Shown: positions 1 through 7,994 of the stretch, piece by piece | Layout of the letters: the number at the start of each line of letters is the position of its first letter | Numbering within the stretch: position 1 is the first letter of the stretch | Assembly (NCBI RefSeq): GCF_900091575.1 | Contig: NZ_FMCR01000001.1 | Location: 1,550,001-1,614,000 of the forward strand | DNA length: 64,000 bases | Direction of reading: 5' to 3' | Source of the DNA: Micromonospora saelicesensis | Lineage (GTDB): Bacteria; Actinomycetota; Actinomycetes; Mycobacteriales; Micromonosporaceae | Notes under the pieces: model-generated | Database searches by the model: none | Told to the model about the DNA's origin: nothing | The model's input: the letters and a program-made list of their open reading frames with translations, nothing else | Made by a program: the position numbers and the translations under genes

Positions 1-516
1 CGCGGCGACCGCGCCCGAGTCCAGATCCCGTCGGTACGCCTCACCCAGATCGGCCACCGGGGCGAGCGCAAGCACGCCGCCCACCGTCGCCGGGGCGGTG
101 GCCGCCACGTACAGCGCCAGGTGGCCGCCGGCGGAGTGCCCGACCAGGATCGGTGCGGCCAGGCTCACCCGGCCGGGCAGCGCCTCAGCGGCCAGCACCG
201 GCAGCTCGGCCACCCCGGTCAGGACGTCGGTCAGGGTGCCCGGCCAGCCACCTCCGGGCTGTCCGGTGCGGCGGTATTCCAGCTGCGCCACCGGGTAGCC
301 GTCAGCGGCGAGCGCCGCGGCCAGCGGGCCGGTGTGCCGCCGGTCGTACTCGGCCCGCCAGAAGCCGCCGTGCAGGACGACGACCAGCGGCCGGGCCGGC
401 CCGGTTCCCGCCGGGAGGCGCAGATCGGCCACCTGATCGGGGTGGTCCCCGTACGCCACGGTCCGGTCGGGCTCCGGTGCGGGCCGGGTCAACACGGCGC
501 GCGGGTCGACAGGCAT
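1..516 (-). CDS. alpha/beta hydrolase (C-terminus beyond window)
   Basis: Partial gene: 172 codons are visible from the ATG at 516, and the frame runs off the left edge without a stop. The protein has HGGFW near residues 60-64 (oxyanion-hole segment) and GHSAGGH near residue 133 (nucleophile elbow with the catalytic serine). This arrangement is that of the esterase/lipase and kynurenine-formamidase-like branch of the alpha/beta hydrolase fold. The acid and histidine of the triad would lie in the missing part. No signal peptide is seen, so it is probably cytoplasmic. It is divergent from bpa, with 93 bp between the starts. Substrate unknown. Confidence 0.85.
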   Translation of the reverse strand, partial: MPVDPRAVLTRPAPEPDRTVAYGDHPDQVADLRLPAGTGPARPLVVVLHGGFWRAEYDRRHTGPLAAALAADGYPVAQLEYRRTGQPGGGWPGTLTDVLTGVAELPVLAAEALPGRVSLAAPILVGHSAGGHLALYVAATAPATVGGVLALAPVADLGEAYRRDLDSGAVAA

Positions 517-609
517 GGCGCGACGGTAGCGCGCCCCGCCCGGGTGGTTCGGCCCCGGTAGTAGGTCCCGGCCGGCATGGTTCGCGCCCGCTGGGTAAAG
601 ATGGACCCC

Positions 610-1203
610 ATGACCGAAGCGCGCTCCGCTGGACAGAACGACGAGCCCGGCCCCGACGACTCCGGCCACTCCGGCACCGTGGTGGTGGTTGGCCCGGACG
701 GCCGGCCGATCGGCACGATGCAGACCGACGAGGGCCAGGGCGAGGACCCGACCCGCCTGGTCGAACAGCCGGCCAAGGTGATGCGGATCGGCAGCATGAT
801 CAAGCAGTTGCTGGAGGAGGTGAAGGCCGCACCTCTCGACGACGCCAGCCGCAATCGGATGCGGGAGATCCACGAGCGGTCGATCGTCGAGCTCAAGGAG
901 GGCCTCGCTCCCGAGCTGCGCGACGAGCTGGAGCGCATCTCGCTGCCCTTCGCCGAGGACAAGGCCCCCAGCGAGGGCGAGCTGCGGATCGCGCACGCCC
1001 AGCTCGTCGGCTGGCTGGAGGGCCTGTTCCACGGCATCCAGGCGGCACTGGTGGCCCAGCAGATGGCCGCCCGGGTGCAGCTGGAGCAGATGCGCGGCGG
1101 CCGGCAGGCGCTGCCCAGCGGCCCCGGTGGGGTCGTCCCCGGCATGCCGGGCATCGGCCAGCCGGGCGGCGGCGAGGGTCACAACACCGGTCAGTACCTC
1201 TGA
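610..1203 (+). CDS. bpa: bacterial proteasome activator Bpa/PafE (DUF2587)
   Basis: 197 residues. The family forms a dodecameric ring that docks on the 20S proteasome and opens its gate without ATP, feeding unfolded or damaged proteins such as HspR in mycobacteria. Seen here: an acidic disordered N-terminus, a VVVVGPDGRPIG segment, a long helical core (about residues 50-165), a Gly/Pro-rich tail and the terminal residues GQYL. That C-terminus is the docking motif that inserts into the proteasome alpha ring. ATG 610 is preferred over in-frame ATGs at 577 and 601 because the purine-rich stretch at 592-599 is well spaced only for 610. It ends 2 bp before the convergent HAD gene. Known for the family: docking; inferred: that this organism keeps a 20S proteasome (genes not in the window). 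Confidence 0.93.
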   Translation: MTEARSAGQNDEPGPDDSGHSGTVVVVGPDGRPIGTMQTDEGQGEDPTRLVEQPAKVMRIGSMIKQLLEEVKAAPLDDASRNRMREIHERSIVELKEGLAPELRDELERISLPFAEDKAPSEGELRIAHAQLVGWLEGLFHGIQAALVAQQMAARVQLEQMRGGRQALPSGPGGVVPGMPGIGQPGGGEGHNTGQYL

Positions 1204-1205
1204 CC

Positions 1206-2018
1206 TCAGTCCACCCCGAAGATCTTCTCCAGGTACGCCGCCACGCCGTCCTCGGTGTTCGCCGTCGTCACGTCGTCGGCGACCGCCAGGACGGCGCGGT
1301 GCGCGTTGGCCACCGCCACCCCACGCCCGGCCCAGGTCAGCATCGGCACGTCGTTGGGCATGTCGCCGAAGGCCAGCACGTCCGCCGCGGCCACCCCGAG
1401 CTGGTCGCAGTACCAGGCCAGCCCCGCCGCCTTGGTCACCCCGGCCGCCGAGATCTCCACCAGCCCGGAGGACGACGAGTGCGTGGCCTCGGCCAACCCC
1501 GCCACCGCCGTGGCGATCAGCTCGGCGAAGGCGTCCGGGTCCTGCTCGCCAGCTCGGGCGAGGAGCTTCACCGCCGGCACCGAGAGCAACTCCTCCGGCG
1601 TCTCGATCGGCCGGATGCCGTTCGCGTCGGCGTCCCAGCGCAGCGGGTAGTGCGCCTCGTGTCGCATCTCCCGGCTGTCCAGGATCTCCACGGCGAAGCT
1701 GATCCCGGGCACCTCGGCCCGTAGCCTCCGGGCGACCTCGGCCAGGTGGTGCGGGGCGAGCGGGTCAGCCCGCACCACCTCGTCGGAGAACGGGTCGTAG
1801 ACCACGGCGCCGTTGGCGCAGACCGCCGGCAGCGGCCGGGCGAGCTGGTCGTACACCATCTTGAGCCAGCGGACCGGACGGCCGGTGACCAGGACGACCG
1901 GCGTGCCTCGCGCGGAGATCCGCGCGAGCAGGTCGGCGGTGCGCGGGCTGACGGTGTGGTCGTCGCGGATCAGCGTGCCGTCGATGTCGGTGGCGATGAG
2001 GCGGGGTGTGTCTCCCAT
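1206..2018 (-). CDS. HAD-superfamily Cof-type phosphatase
   Basis: 270 residues. DIDGT at 11-15 carries the HAD nucleophile (Asp11) and acid/base (Asp13). VTGRP is motif II, the conserved lysine is in VKLLARAG, and FGDMPND near residue 220 is the Mg-binding motif IV. The central alpha/beta cap makes it a Cof/IIB-type hydrolase, usually acting on sugar phosphates or other small phosphomonoesters. ATG 2018 overlaps the TAA of the upstream HAD gene by one base (TAATG), so the two are probably translationally coupled. The 43-residue upstream extension of the frame is Arg/Gly-rich and unlike a HAD N-terminus, so it was excluded. Substrate not predictable. Confidence 0.88.
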   Translation of the reverse strand: MGDTPRLIATDIDGTLIRDDHTVSPRTADLLARISARGTPVVLVTGRPVRWLKMVYDQLARPLPAVCANGAVVYDPFSDEVVRADPLAPHHLAEVARRLRAEVPGISFAVEILDSREMRHEAHYPLRWDADANGIRPIETPEELLSVPAVKLLARAGEQDPDAFAELIATAVAGLAEATHSSSSGLVEISAAGVTKAAGLAWYCDQLGVAAADVLAFGDMPNDVPMLTWAGRGVAVANAHRAVLAVADDVTTANTEDGVAAYLEKIFGVD

Positions 2019-2839
2019 TACCGGGACAGTAGCCGGTCCAGATACACCGCCACCCCGTCGTCGTCGTTGCGCAAGGTCACCTCGTCGGCGGCGGCGCGCA
2101 GCTCGGGGTGCGCGTTGGCCACGGCCACCCGCGACCAACCGGCCCACTCGAACATCGGCAGGTCGTTGGGCATGTCACCGAAGACCAGCACATCGGCCGG
2201 GTCGACCCCGAGGGTCTGCGCCACCACGGTCAGCCCGGTCGCCTTGTCAACGCCGGGCGGGCAGATCTCGATGAAGCCGAGCCCGGCCTGGGTGAGCGTG
2301 GCGACCTGCGGCGGGACGATCCGGCGGGCCACCGCCAGCAGCTCGTCAACGTGATGGTCCGCGGTCCGGGCGAACGCCTTGATCACGTCGCAGGCGAGGC
2401 ACTCGTCGCGAGTGCGCGCCTCGAAGCGGTCCTGGTAGGGCCAGCTCTCGTGGTAGTCGCCCCACAGCGGGGCGTCGTGTTCGTCGGACGCCTCGACCAT
2501 CACGGTCAGCGGGCCGACCTCCGTCTCCAGGTCGGCGAGGAGCCGGGCCAGCACCTCGGCGGGCAGCCGCTCGTCGCGGAGCACCACCGGGCCGCTCGGG
2601 TCGCTCTGGTCCACCACCCGTCCGCCGCCGGCCATCACCAGGTAGTCGGCGGCGCGAATGTCGTTGCGGGTCAACTCGGTCAACCGAGGGCCGCGTCCGG
2701 TCGCGCCGACCACCGGAATTCCGGCGGCGCGCACCCGGTCGAGCACCCCATGGGTGTACGCGGAGACGGTGTCATCGCTGCGGACCAGCGTCCCGTCGAG
2801 GTCGGTCGCGATCAACTTGGGCAGTCCCGGGCGGGTCAT
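2018..2839 (-). CDS. HAD-superfamily Cof-type phosphatase (paralogue)
   Basis: 273 residues with nucleophile motif DLDGT (Asp13), GATGRG motif II and VFGDMPND near the C-terminus, again a IIB-cap HAD phosphatase. It is a paralogue of the next gene, with which it shares the overall motif layout and the VAVANAH stretch, suggesting an old tandem duplication that has diverged. ATG 2839 is preceded by a near-perfect ribosome site (AAGGAGGAACG), which overrides the longer open frame reaching 3082. It is first of a two-gene operon reading leftwards, with its promoter presumably in the 319-bp gap on its right. Confidence 0.88.
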   Translation of the reverse strand: MTRPGLPKLIATDLDGTLVRSDDTVSAYTHGVLDRVRAAGIPVVGATGRGPRLTELTRNDIRAADYLVMAGGGRVVDQSDPSGPVVLRDERLPAEVLARLLADLETEVGPLTVMVEASDEHDAPLWGDYHESWPYQDRFEARTRDECLACDVIKAFARTADHHVDELLAVARRIVPPQVATLTQAGLGFIEICPPGVDKATGLTVVAQTLGVDPADVLVFGDMPNDLPMFEWAGWSRVAVANAHPELRAAADEVTLRNDDDGVAVYLDRLLSR

Positions 2840-3158
2840 CGTTCCTCCTTCGCCCGCCGCCGTCGCACCTGCCGTGGCCAGGGAAACCGAGGCCCGGCGT
2901 GACGGCGGGCAGCAACCGTACCTCGCGGAACCGGTCGCATCCATGGCTTCCAGGCGAATCGGACGCCAACCCGGGCCCTCGACGAGATGTCCCCGGGCCC
3001 CGTCCCCGCCTCCCGCCGCGATCTTGCGTTTTCGGCTGCCGTTTTGCGTGTTATGCACCCCATGTCGGGACAGCAACTGCAAGATCGACGTTTCTCGACC
3101 ACCGACGCTCGAAGATCGTCACGCCGGTCCAAGCCCTGACACCGACTCGACTCACGCC
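2840..3158. other. 319-bp gene-free region
   Basis: No credible coding frame: the open frames here have Arg/Pro/Ser-rich products. The middle (about 3019-3120) is clearly lower in GC than its surroundings. It contains GATCTTGCG and GCAAGATCG facing each other, plus TTTTGCGTG repeats. It should hold the terminator of the membrane-protein gene on the right and the promoter of the HAD pair on the left. Confidence 0.6.
3019..3087. repeat. inverted repeat CGATCTTGC...GCAAGATCG
   Basis: Perfect 9-bp arms at 3019-3027 and 3079-3087 are separated by 51 bp of AT-richer DNA. GATCTTG words recur in the intergenic repeat near 40.98-41.01 kb, so this may belong to a dispersed intergenic repeat family. 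A transcription terminator is the alternative. Confidence 0.45.
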
Positions 3159-3899
3159 CTAGGGCTGGGGGTCGGGGCGGGCGAAGGGGGCGGCGGGGGT
3201 GACCGTGAGGTCGGCTGGGGCGGGGAGGCCGTCCTCGATCGGGTCGGGGTCGCGGCGCCGGCGCCAGGGCCGTGGTGCTGGCGCGTCGCCTGGTCGGTCA
3301 TTGTCTGGTGGCCCGGCGAACACCCTCGGGGGTGCGGCGGGGGTCAGCCGCAGGGCGGCCGCGAACAGCACACAGGCCACGAACGCCATCACCAGCCCAC
3401 GGCCGTACTCGACCTGGAAGCCGTCCTGGGGCGAGTAGAAGAAGCTTCGCTGACCGGGGTTGTCGAGGCTGGCGGTGGCGGCCACCAGCAGCGCCAGCAG
3501 GGCACCGGTCAGGGTGAGACCGGCCAGCCGGGCGTTCGGCCGTACGGCCGCCGTGCCGCGCAACGTCAGCGCCACGGTGCAGACGAGAGCGAGAAGCCCG
3601 ACCAGGTAGCCGACCCCGAAGGCACCGACCTCGGACACCCCGGCGGGCACCTTGATCGTCGTGTTCCCCTCGGGCCCGCCGTTCGGCAGGCTCATCACCA
3701 GCCACTCACCGACCAGCGAGGCGATCGCGGCCACCGCGCCCAGACCGGCGAGCAGTAGGGGCAGCCGAGGATCCTGCGCGAGATCGGCCAGGGACAAGGC
3801 GAAGCGGCGTCGCGGCGCCGGCTCGTCGGCACCCCACTCGATCACCGCCGGGGCCTCGGATCGGTCGCCCTGCCGCGGGATCGGAAGCTCCTCGGACAT
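3159..3899 (-). CDS. four-helix membrane protein of unknown function
   Basis: 246 residues. A charged N-terminus of about 40 residues is followed by four hydrophobic segments at roughly 45-69, 90-113, 122-144 and 165-185. An extracytoplasmic loop with SLPNGGPEGNTTIKVPAG lies between helices 1 and 2, and a Pro/Arg/Asp-rich tail is predicted to be cytoplasmic. No catalytic motif is visible. It is a single gene, divergent from OsmC. I do not recognise a characterised family; it resembles conserved hypothetical membrane proteins of actinomycetes. Confidence 0.75.
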   Translation of the reverse strand: MSEELPIPRQGDRSEAPAVIEWGADEPAPRRRFALSLADLAQDPRLPLLLAGLGAVAAIASLVGEWLVMSLPNGGPEGNTTIKVPAGVSEVGAFGVGYLVGLLALVCTVALTLRGTAAVRPNARLAGLTLTGALLALLVAATASLDNPGQRSFFYSPQDGFQVEYGRGLVMAFVACVLFAAALRLTPAAPPRVFAGPPDNDRPGDAPAPRPWRRRRDPDPIEDGLPAPADLTVTPAAPFARPDPQP

Positions 3900-4030
3900 C
3901 GGCCACCCCTCCGCCGGTCACGGACCTGGGTCGCATCATGGCACAGCAAGCTGGTGGTGACAGGGATCGCAGGGCTGGCGAGCGCGCCGCTCTGTCGCTC
4001 GGCGGTCGCCTTTCCGCTAGCGTTTGCCCC

Positions 4031-4462
4031 ATGCCTATCCGTACCGCTTCAGCACAATGGCAGGGCAATCTCACCGAGGGCGCGGGCACCATCCGCACCG
4101 GTAAGGGCGGCCTGTCCGGCAACTACTCCTTCAAGTCGCGCTTCGAGGAGGGTGAGGGCACCAACCCCGAGGAGCTGATCGCCGCCGCGCACGCCGGCTG
4201 CTTCTCGATGGCGTTCTCCAAGGCGCTTGCCGACGCGGGCTCGACGGCCACCTCGGTCGAGACCACCGCCAAGGTGCACCTGGACAAGACCGACGCCGGC
4301 ATGACGGTGACCCGGATCGACCTGGAGACGGTCGGCCAGGTCCCGGGGATCGACGACGCGGAGTTCCAGAAGCTCGCCGAGGCCGCCAAGGCCAACTGCC
4401 CGATCTCCCGCCTGCTCTCGCCGGGTGCCGAGATCACCCTCAACGCCCGCCTGGCTGCCTGA
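4031..4462 (+). CDS. OsmC/Ohr-family peroxiredoxin
   Basis: 143 residues, the usual OsmC length. The family reduces organic hydroperoxides with two cysteines. Cys57 in AHAGCFSMAF and Cys123 in ANCPISRLL match the conserved pair; the N-terminal QWQGNLTEGAGTI and the NPEELIAAAHAGC stretch are typical of the OsmC rather than the Ohr branch. ATG 4031 fits the family start, whereas the upstream in-frame ATG at 3938 would add an Arg-rich stretch. A dihydrolipoamide-dependent reductant is typical of the family but not encoded here. Likely a stand-alone stress gene. Confidence 0.93.
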   Translation: MPIRTASAQWQGNLTEGAGTIRTGKGGLSGNYSFKSRFEEGEGTNPEELIAAAHAGCFSMAFSKALADAGSTATSVETTAKVHLDKTDAGMTVTRIDLETVGQVPGIDDAEFQKLAEAAKANCPISRLLSPGAEITLNARLAA

Positions 4463-4486
4463 GCTAGCTGGCCCACACCGTACGTC

Positions 4487-4532
4487 CACGGAAGGAGCCT
4501 CCGCCCGGTCCCGGGTGGTCGCTTCTTCCGTG
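4487..4532. terminator. possible hairpin after osmC-like gene
   Basis: CACGGAAG (4487-4494) and CTTCCGTG (4525-4532) form 8-bp perfect arms, with partial pairing continuing inwards. It sits 25 bp after the OsmC stop in the 134-bp gap before the zincin gene. There is no T-run, as is common in high-GC actinobacteria. Confidence 0.35.
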
Positions 4533-4596
4533 CATGTGCGGCTGATGGTCACGGTCGTCCAGCAGGACCGGGCCGCGTGCCCCCGCGTCGGGCACA

Positions 4597-4959
4597 ATGG
4601 GCGAGGTGCCGGTGGAGATGAGCCGTGAGCGCTTCGAGGAGTTGGTCGGCGAAGCCCTCGACGAGGTGCCCGAAGAACTACTCGGCCTGATGAACAACGT
4701 GGTGATCCTGGTCGAGGACGACCCGCCACCGGGAGAGGTCGACCTGCTCGGCCTCTACGAGGGGTATGCGCTCACCGAGCGCGGTTGGGACTATGCCGGC
4801 GTGCTGCCCGACCGGATCTTCATCTACCGCCGTCCGATCCTGCGGATCTGCGACAACGACGAGGACGTCATCGACGAGGTTGCGGTGACCGTGGTGCACG
4901 AGATCGCCCACCACTTCGGCATCGACGACGCGCGCCTGCACGCGCTCGGCTGGGGCTGA
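4597..4959 (+). CDS. zincin-like metallopeptidase family protein (DUF1025-type)
   Basis: 120 residues. The sequence VVHEIAHHFGID near residues 99-110 contains the HExxH zinc motif followed by Gly and a possible third ligand (Asp110), the hallmark of a minimal zincin. The core SRERFEELVGEALDEVPEEL at the N-terminus is characteristic of this small actinobacterial family (Pfam PF06262). ATG 4618 (MSRERF) is an alternative start, but it lies directly behind a GGTGGAG, too close for a ribosome site, so 4597 is kept. Whether these proteins are active peptidases has not been shown to my knowledge. Confidence 0.85.
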   Translation: MGEVPVEMSRERFEELVGEALDEVPEELLGLMNNVVILVEDDPPPGEVDLLGLYEGYALTERGWDYAGVLPDRIFIYRRPILRICDNDEDVIDEVAVTVVHEIAHHFGIDDARLHALGWG

Positions 4960-5067
4960 GCCCCGCGCTCGACCCGCGCGCGCCGCGCCGCCCTTTCGAT
5001 GGCCGGTGCTTGCCGAGGTCGCCTACCGTCGGTGCAGCGAACGCGACCCTATTCAGGAGGCCCTTTC

Positions 5068-5790
5068 ATGCGCAGCGAGCTGTTCTCCGCGGAGAATCTG
5101 GAGAAGGAGTCCGCGCAGCCCGGCATGCGGTTGCAGAACTCCAAGATGTTGAAGATCGAGCTCAACGGCGAGGCGATGGCCCGGGTCGGGTCGATGGTCG
5201 CCTATCAGGGGAATGTGCAGTTCCAGGCGTTGGGTTCAGGCGGGCTCGGCAAGTTCCTCAAGCAGAAGCTCACCGGCGAGGGCGTCCCGCTGATGAAGGT
5301 CACCGGCCAGGGTGACGTCTTCCTCGCCGAGCTGGCCAAGGACGTGCACATCATCGACCTGGAGCCGGGCGACGCCCTCTCCATCAACGGCAGCAGCGTG
5401 CTCGCCTTCGACTCCACCCTCCAGTACGACATCAGGATGGTCGGCGGCGCCGGGATGGCGTCCTCGTCCGGCCTCTTCAACTGTGTGTTCAGCGGCTACG
5501 GGCGGATCGCCATCACCACCAAGGGCACCCCGGTCGTGCTGAACGTGGACGCCCCGACGTACGTCGACCCCCAGGCCGCGGTCTGCTGGTCGGCCAACCT
5601 CCAGACCGGCTACCACCGGGCCGAGCAGCTCGGCCTCGGCACACTGCTCGGGCGCCGCACCGGCGAGTCGTTCACCATGAGCTTCGCCGGTCAGGGCTTC
5701 GTGGTGGTGCAGCCGTCCGAGGAGCCGCCGGCCCTGGGCAGTGGCCAGCAGCAGCAGGAGGGCGGTCTGCTCGGCGGTCTGCTGAGCTGA
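5068..5790 (+). CDS. AIM24 family protein
   Basis: 240 residues, with the repeating beta-strand pattern of the AIM24/TerD-like barrel family: SKMLKIELNG, GDVFLAELAKDVHIIDL, GGAGMASSSGLFNCVFSG. Bacterial AIM24 proteins are soluble, trimeric or oligomeric, and of unknown biochemical role; the mitochondrial homologue helps organise cristae. A strong AGGAGG at 5055-5060 fixes ATG 5068. The C-terminal tail is Gly/Gln-rich with a run of glutamines, then GGLLGGLLS. Single gene, convergent with pheA. Confidence 0.88.
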   Translation: MRSELFSAENLEKESAQPGMRLQNSKMLKIELNGEAMARVGSMVAYQGNVQFQALGSGGLGKFLKQKLTGEGVPLMKVTGQGDVFLAELAKDVHIIDLEPGDALSINGSSVLAFDSTLQYDIRMVGGAGMASSSGLFNCVFSGYGRIAITTKGTPVVLNVDAPTYVDPQAAVCWSANLQTGYHRAEQLGLGTLLGRRTGESFTMSFAGQGFVVVQPSEEPPALGSGQQQQEGGLLGGLLS

Positions 5791-5828
5791 CCGGAGCACC
5801 TGATCTGTCGAGCTGACCGCGGCGGCGC

Positions 5829-5855
5829 GGGCGCTCCCCTTCACCGGGGGCGCCC
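5829..5855. terminator. bidirectional terminator hairpin
   Basis: GGGCGC-T-CCCC and GGGG-GCGCCC pair with one bulged T around a short loop. It lies between the convergent AIM24 and pheA genes, close to both stops. Confidence 0.6.
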
Positions 5856-5863
5856 CGCGCCGG

Positions 5864-6817
5864 TCAGGTCAACTCACCGGTACGCAGGCGGGTCAGCCAG
5901 GCCGCCGCGTCGGCGTAGTCGACGTCGGAGAGGCCCGCTGGCGCGGGCACCGGGCGTTCGCCCGCCTCGGCCCACCGGTGCCGGGGGTAGGAGCCCAGGA
6001 AGCGGACATCGGCACAGACCCTGCGAAGTCCCTGCAACGCCTCGCCCAGGCGTACGTCGGCCACGTGGCCGGTGCAGTCCAGGAAGAAGACGTAGCGGCC
6101 CAACGCCTCGCCGGTCGGCCGGGATTCGATCCGGGTCAGGTTGACCCCACGGACGGCCAACTCCATCAGCACGGACAGCAGCGCGCCGACCCGGTCGTGG
6201 GCGATGTAGACCGCGAGCGAGGTGAGGTCGTCACCGGTCGGCGGCGGTGGCGGCCCGGGGCGGGACACCAGCGCGAACCGGGTCACCGCGTCGGGGTGGT
6301 CGGCGATCTTGTCGGCGAGTGTGGTGAGTCGGTGCCGGGAGGCTCCGATCGGTGCGCAGATCGCCGCGTCGTACTCGCCCCTGCCGGCACCGGCGGCGGC
6401 CGCGCCGTTGGAGAGCACGTCGACCACCACGGCGTCGGGCAGATGGTCGCGCAACCAGCCCCGGCACTGGGTGGACGCCTGTGGATGGGCCGCCACGGTG
6501 CGGATCGAGGGCAGCGGGGTGTCGGGCCGCGCGGCGAGCACGAACTCCACCGACAGGATCACCTCCCGGGTGATCACCAGCGGCTCGCCCTCGGCCATCT
6601 CGTCCAGCGTGACGCCCACCGCGCCGCCGATCGAGTTCTCCAGTGGCACCAGCGCGGCGTCGGCGTCGCCGGCCCGAACGCTGTCCAGCGCCTCTCCGAC
6701 GCTACGGGCGGGCGTACGGGTGCCGCGCTCGGCGGCGGGTATGGAGCGCAGGGCCTGCTCGGCGAAGGTGCCCTCCGGCCCGAGGAAGACGAAACGTGTC
6801 GGTGGTGTTCCCGGCAT
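5864..6817 (-). CDS. pheA: prephenate dehydratase
   Basis: 317 residues. It converts prephenate to phenylpyruvate, the committed step of phenylalanine synthesis. The catalytic domain begins GPEGTFAEQA and contains the essential TRF triad (Thr179-Arg180-Phe181). An ACT regulatory domain follows (about 200-275) with the ESRPTGEALGRYVFFLD motif that binds phenylalanine for feedback inhibition. Stand-alone dehydratase with no chorismate mutase domain, as usual in actinobacteria. ATG 6817 places GPEGTF near the N-terminus, as in homologues. Ten bases downstream of the lipoprotein gene, so probably co-transcribed with it. Confidence 0.96.
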   Translation of the reverse strand: MPGTPPTRFVFLGPEGTFAEQALRSIPAAERGTRTPARSVGEALDSVRAGDADAALVPLENSIGGAVGVTLDEMAEGEPLVITREVILSVEFVLAARPDTPLPSIRTVAAHPQASTQCRGWLRDHLPDAVVVDVLSNGAAAAGAGRGEYDAAICAPIGASRHRLTTLADKIADHPDAVTRFALVSRPGPPPPPTGDDLTSLAVYIAHDRVGALLSVLMELAVRGVNLTRIESRPTGEALGRYVFFLDCTGHVADVRLGEALQGLRRVCADVRFLGSYPRHRWAEAGERPVPAPAGLSDVDYADAAAWLTRLRTGELT

Positions 6818-6827
6818 GCCGATCAGC

Positions 6828-7445
6828 CTACGCACCCGGTCCGCTGGCCGGGCCGGCGTCGCAGGCGAGGGCGCGAATCCCGGCCGGGCTGGTGGCGCGT
6901 ACCTCGATGGTGCAGACGTCCGTGCCGGCGGTGACCAGCACCGGGGAACCGGGCTCGCCCCGGGTGACCACCTGGAGTTCCTCGTGCCCGGTCACCGTCA
7001 GCACTGTGAACTGCCAGTCGCCGGCGCAGAGCGGCCCGGTGCGGACCTGGACCCGGACGTTCGCCGGCAGCACTCCGGCCCTGCCGCGCAACAGTTGCAG
7101 CACCCGCTGGCCGGTCGGCCCGTTGCGGCAGGCCGTCGCGACCAACCCGGCGTCCGGGGTGGGCGTGACCGTACCGAGAGACGGCGCGGTGGTCGGCGGG
7201 GTGGCCGGTGCGGTGCTCGGGCCGGACGGTGTCGGGGCCGCGGTGTGGGTGGGCACGCTGGTCGGCTCCCCCAGCCCGGGCGGGGCGCCACAGCCGGCCA
7301 GCGCCGCGACGGCGAGCGCCATCGGCAGGACTCGGGCGAGGCTCCGCGCCGGAACGCGATCGGCTGCCCGGCCAGGAGTCGCCGGTGGGGTGTGGATCGT
7401 CGACCGCGGTGAGGGGGACGCGGACAGGGGTGGGGTGAACGGCAC
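6828..7445 (-). CDS. putative lipoprotein
   Basis: 205 residues. A hydrophobic stretch MALAVAALAGCG ends in a lipobox with Cys52, predicting lipid anchoring at the outer face of the membrane. A Pro/Thr-rich linker (about 55-100) precedes a folded C-terminal part with three cysteines. The 30 residues before the signal (PFTPPLSASPSPRST...) are unusually long for a lipoprotein, so the true start may be internal, but no ATG or GTG stands directly before the hydrophobic core. Function unknown; linkage to pheA may be only positional. Confidence 0.7.
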   Translation of the reverse strand: MPFTPPLSASPSPRSTIHTPPATPGRAADRVPARSLARVLPMALAVAALAGCGAPPGLGEPTSVPTHTAAPTPSGPSTAPATPPTTAPSLGTVTPTPDAGLVATACRNGPTGQRVLQLLRGRAGVLPANVRVQVRTGPLCAGDWQFTVLTVTGHEELQVVTRGEPGSPVLVTAGTDVCTIEVRATSPAGIRALACDAGPASGPGA

Positions 7446-7529
7446 GGGCCGATCCTCGGGACATCGGAGAATTCGTCGCGGCCGGGGTGGCCGAGCCCAT
7501 CGTAGGGTGAGCGGCCGGTCGGGTGAAGG

Positions 7530-7919
7530 TCAGCCGGTGACGCGGTGCCCGGCGCGCTGGAGCGCGGCCGTGCCCTCGGTCAGCCGGACGGTCGGCACCA
7601 GCAGATAGTCGGTGTCGAACGTCGAGAACGTGACGGCGCTGACCCGTGCCTCGGCGAGCGGGTCGACCAGCGCGGCCAGGCTGCCGGTGCCGGCCAGCGC
7701 CACCGGGGCGGTGACCCGTAGGCAGCGCCAGGTCGTCTCCACCACGGCATGTGCCGGCGCCCGGTCGACTGGGCAGATCACCGAGATCCCGTCGGAGGTC
7801 CAGCTCACCGTCACCACGTCCGCGCCGCCCAGCCCACTCGACAGCGCGTACGGCAGGGTGGTGCCGGCGGCCAGCCGGCACACAGCGTATTCCCCCGGCA
7901 GTAGAGCGATATCGAGCAT
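7530..7919 (-). CDS. ACT-domain protein (CASTOR/POLLUX-like)
   Basis: 129 residues. It appears to be two ACT-like modules: GEYAVCRLAAGTTLP...SWTSDGISVICP and a C-terminal part with GTGSLAALVDPLAEARVSAV and FSTFDTDYLLVP. This layout matches the small bacterial ACT_7/CASTOR-related family, which resembles the regulatory half of aspartate kinases and is thought to sense amino acids. Being in the same direction as pheA is suggestive, but no experimental role is known to me. Confidence 0.75.
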   Translation of the reverse strand: MLDIALLPGEYAVCRLAAGTTLPYALSSGLGGADVVTVSWTSDGISVICPVDRAPAHAVVETTWRCLRVTAPVALAGTGSLAALVDPLAEARVSAVTFSTFDTDYLLVPTVRLTEGTAALQRAGHRVTG

Positions 7920-7994
7920 GAGGGCACCCTACGGCCTTCGTGCGGACCCACCCCGGCAACGCCGCGTGCGGCGAAGGACACACCGCGCCGCAGG

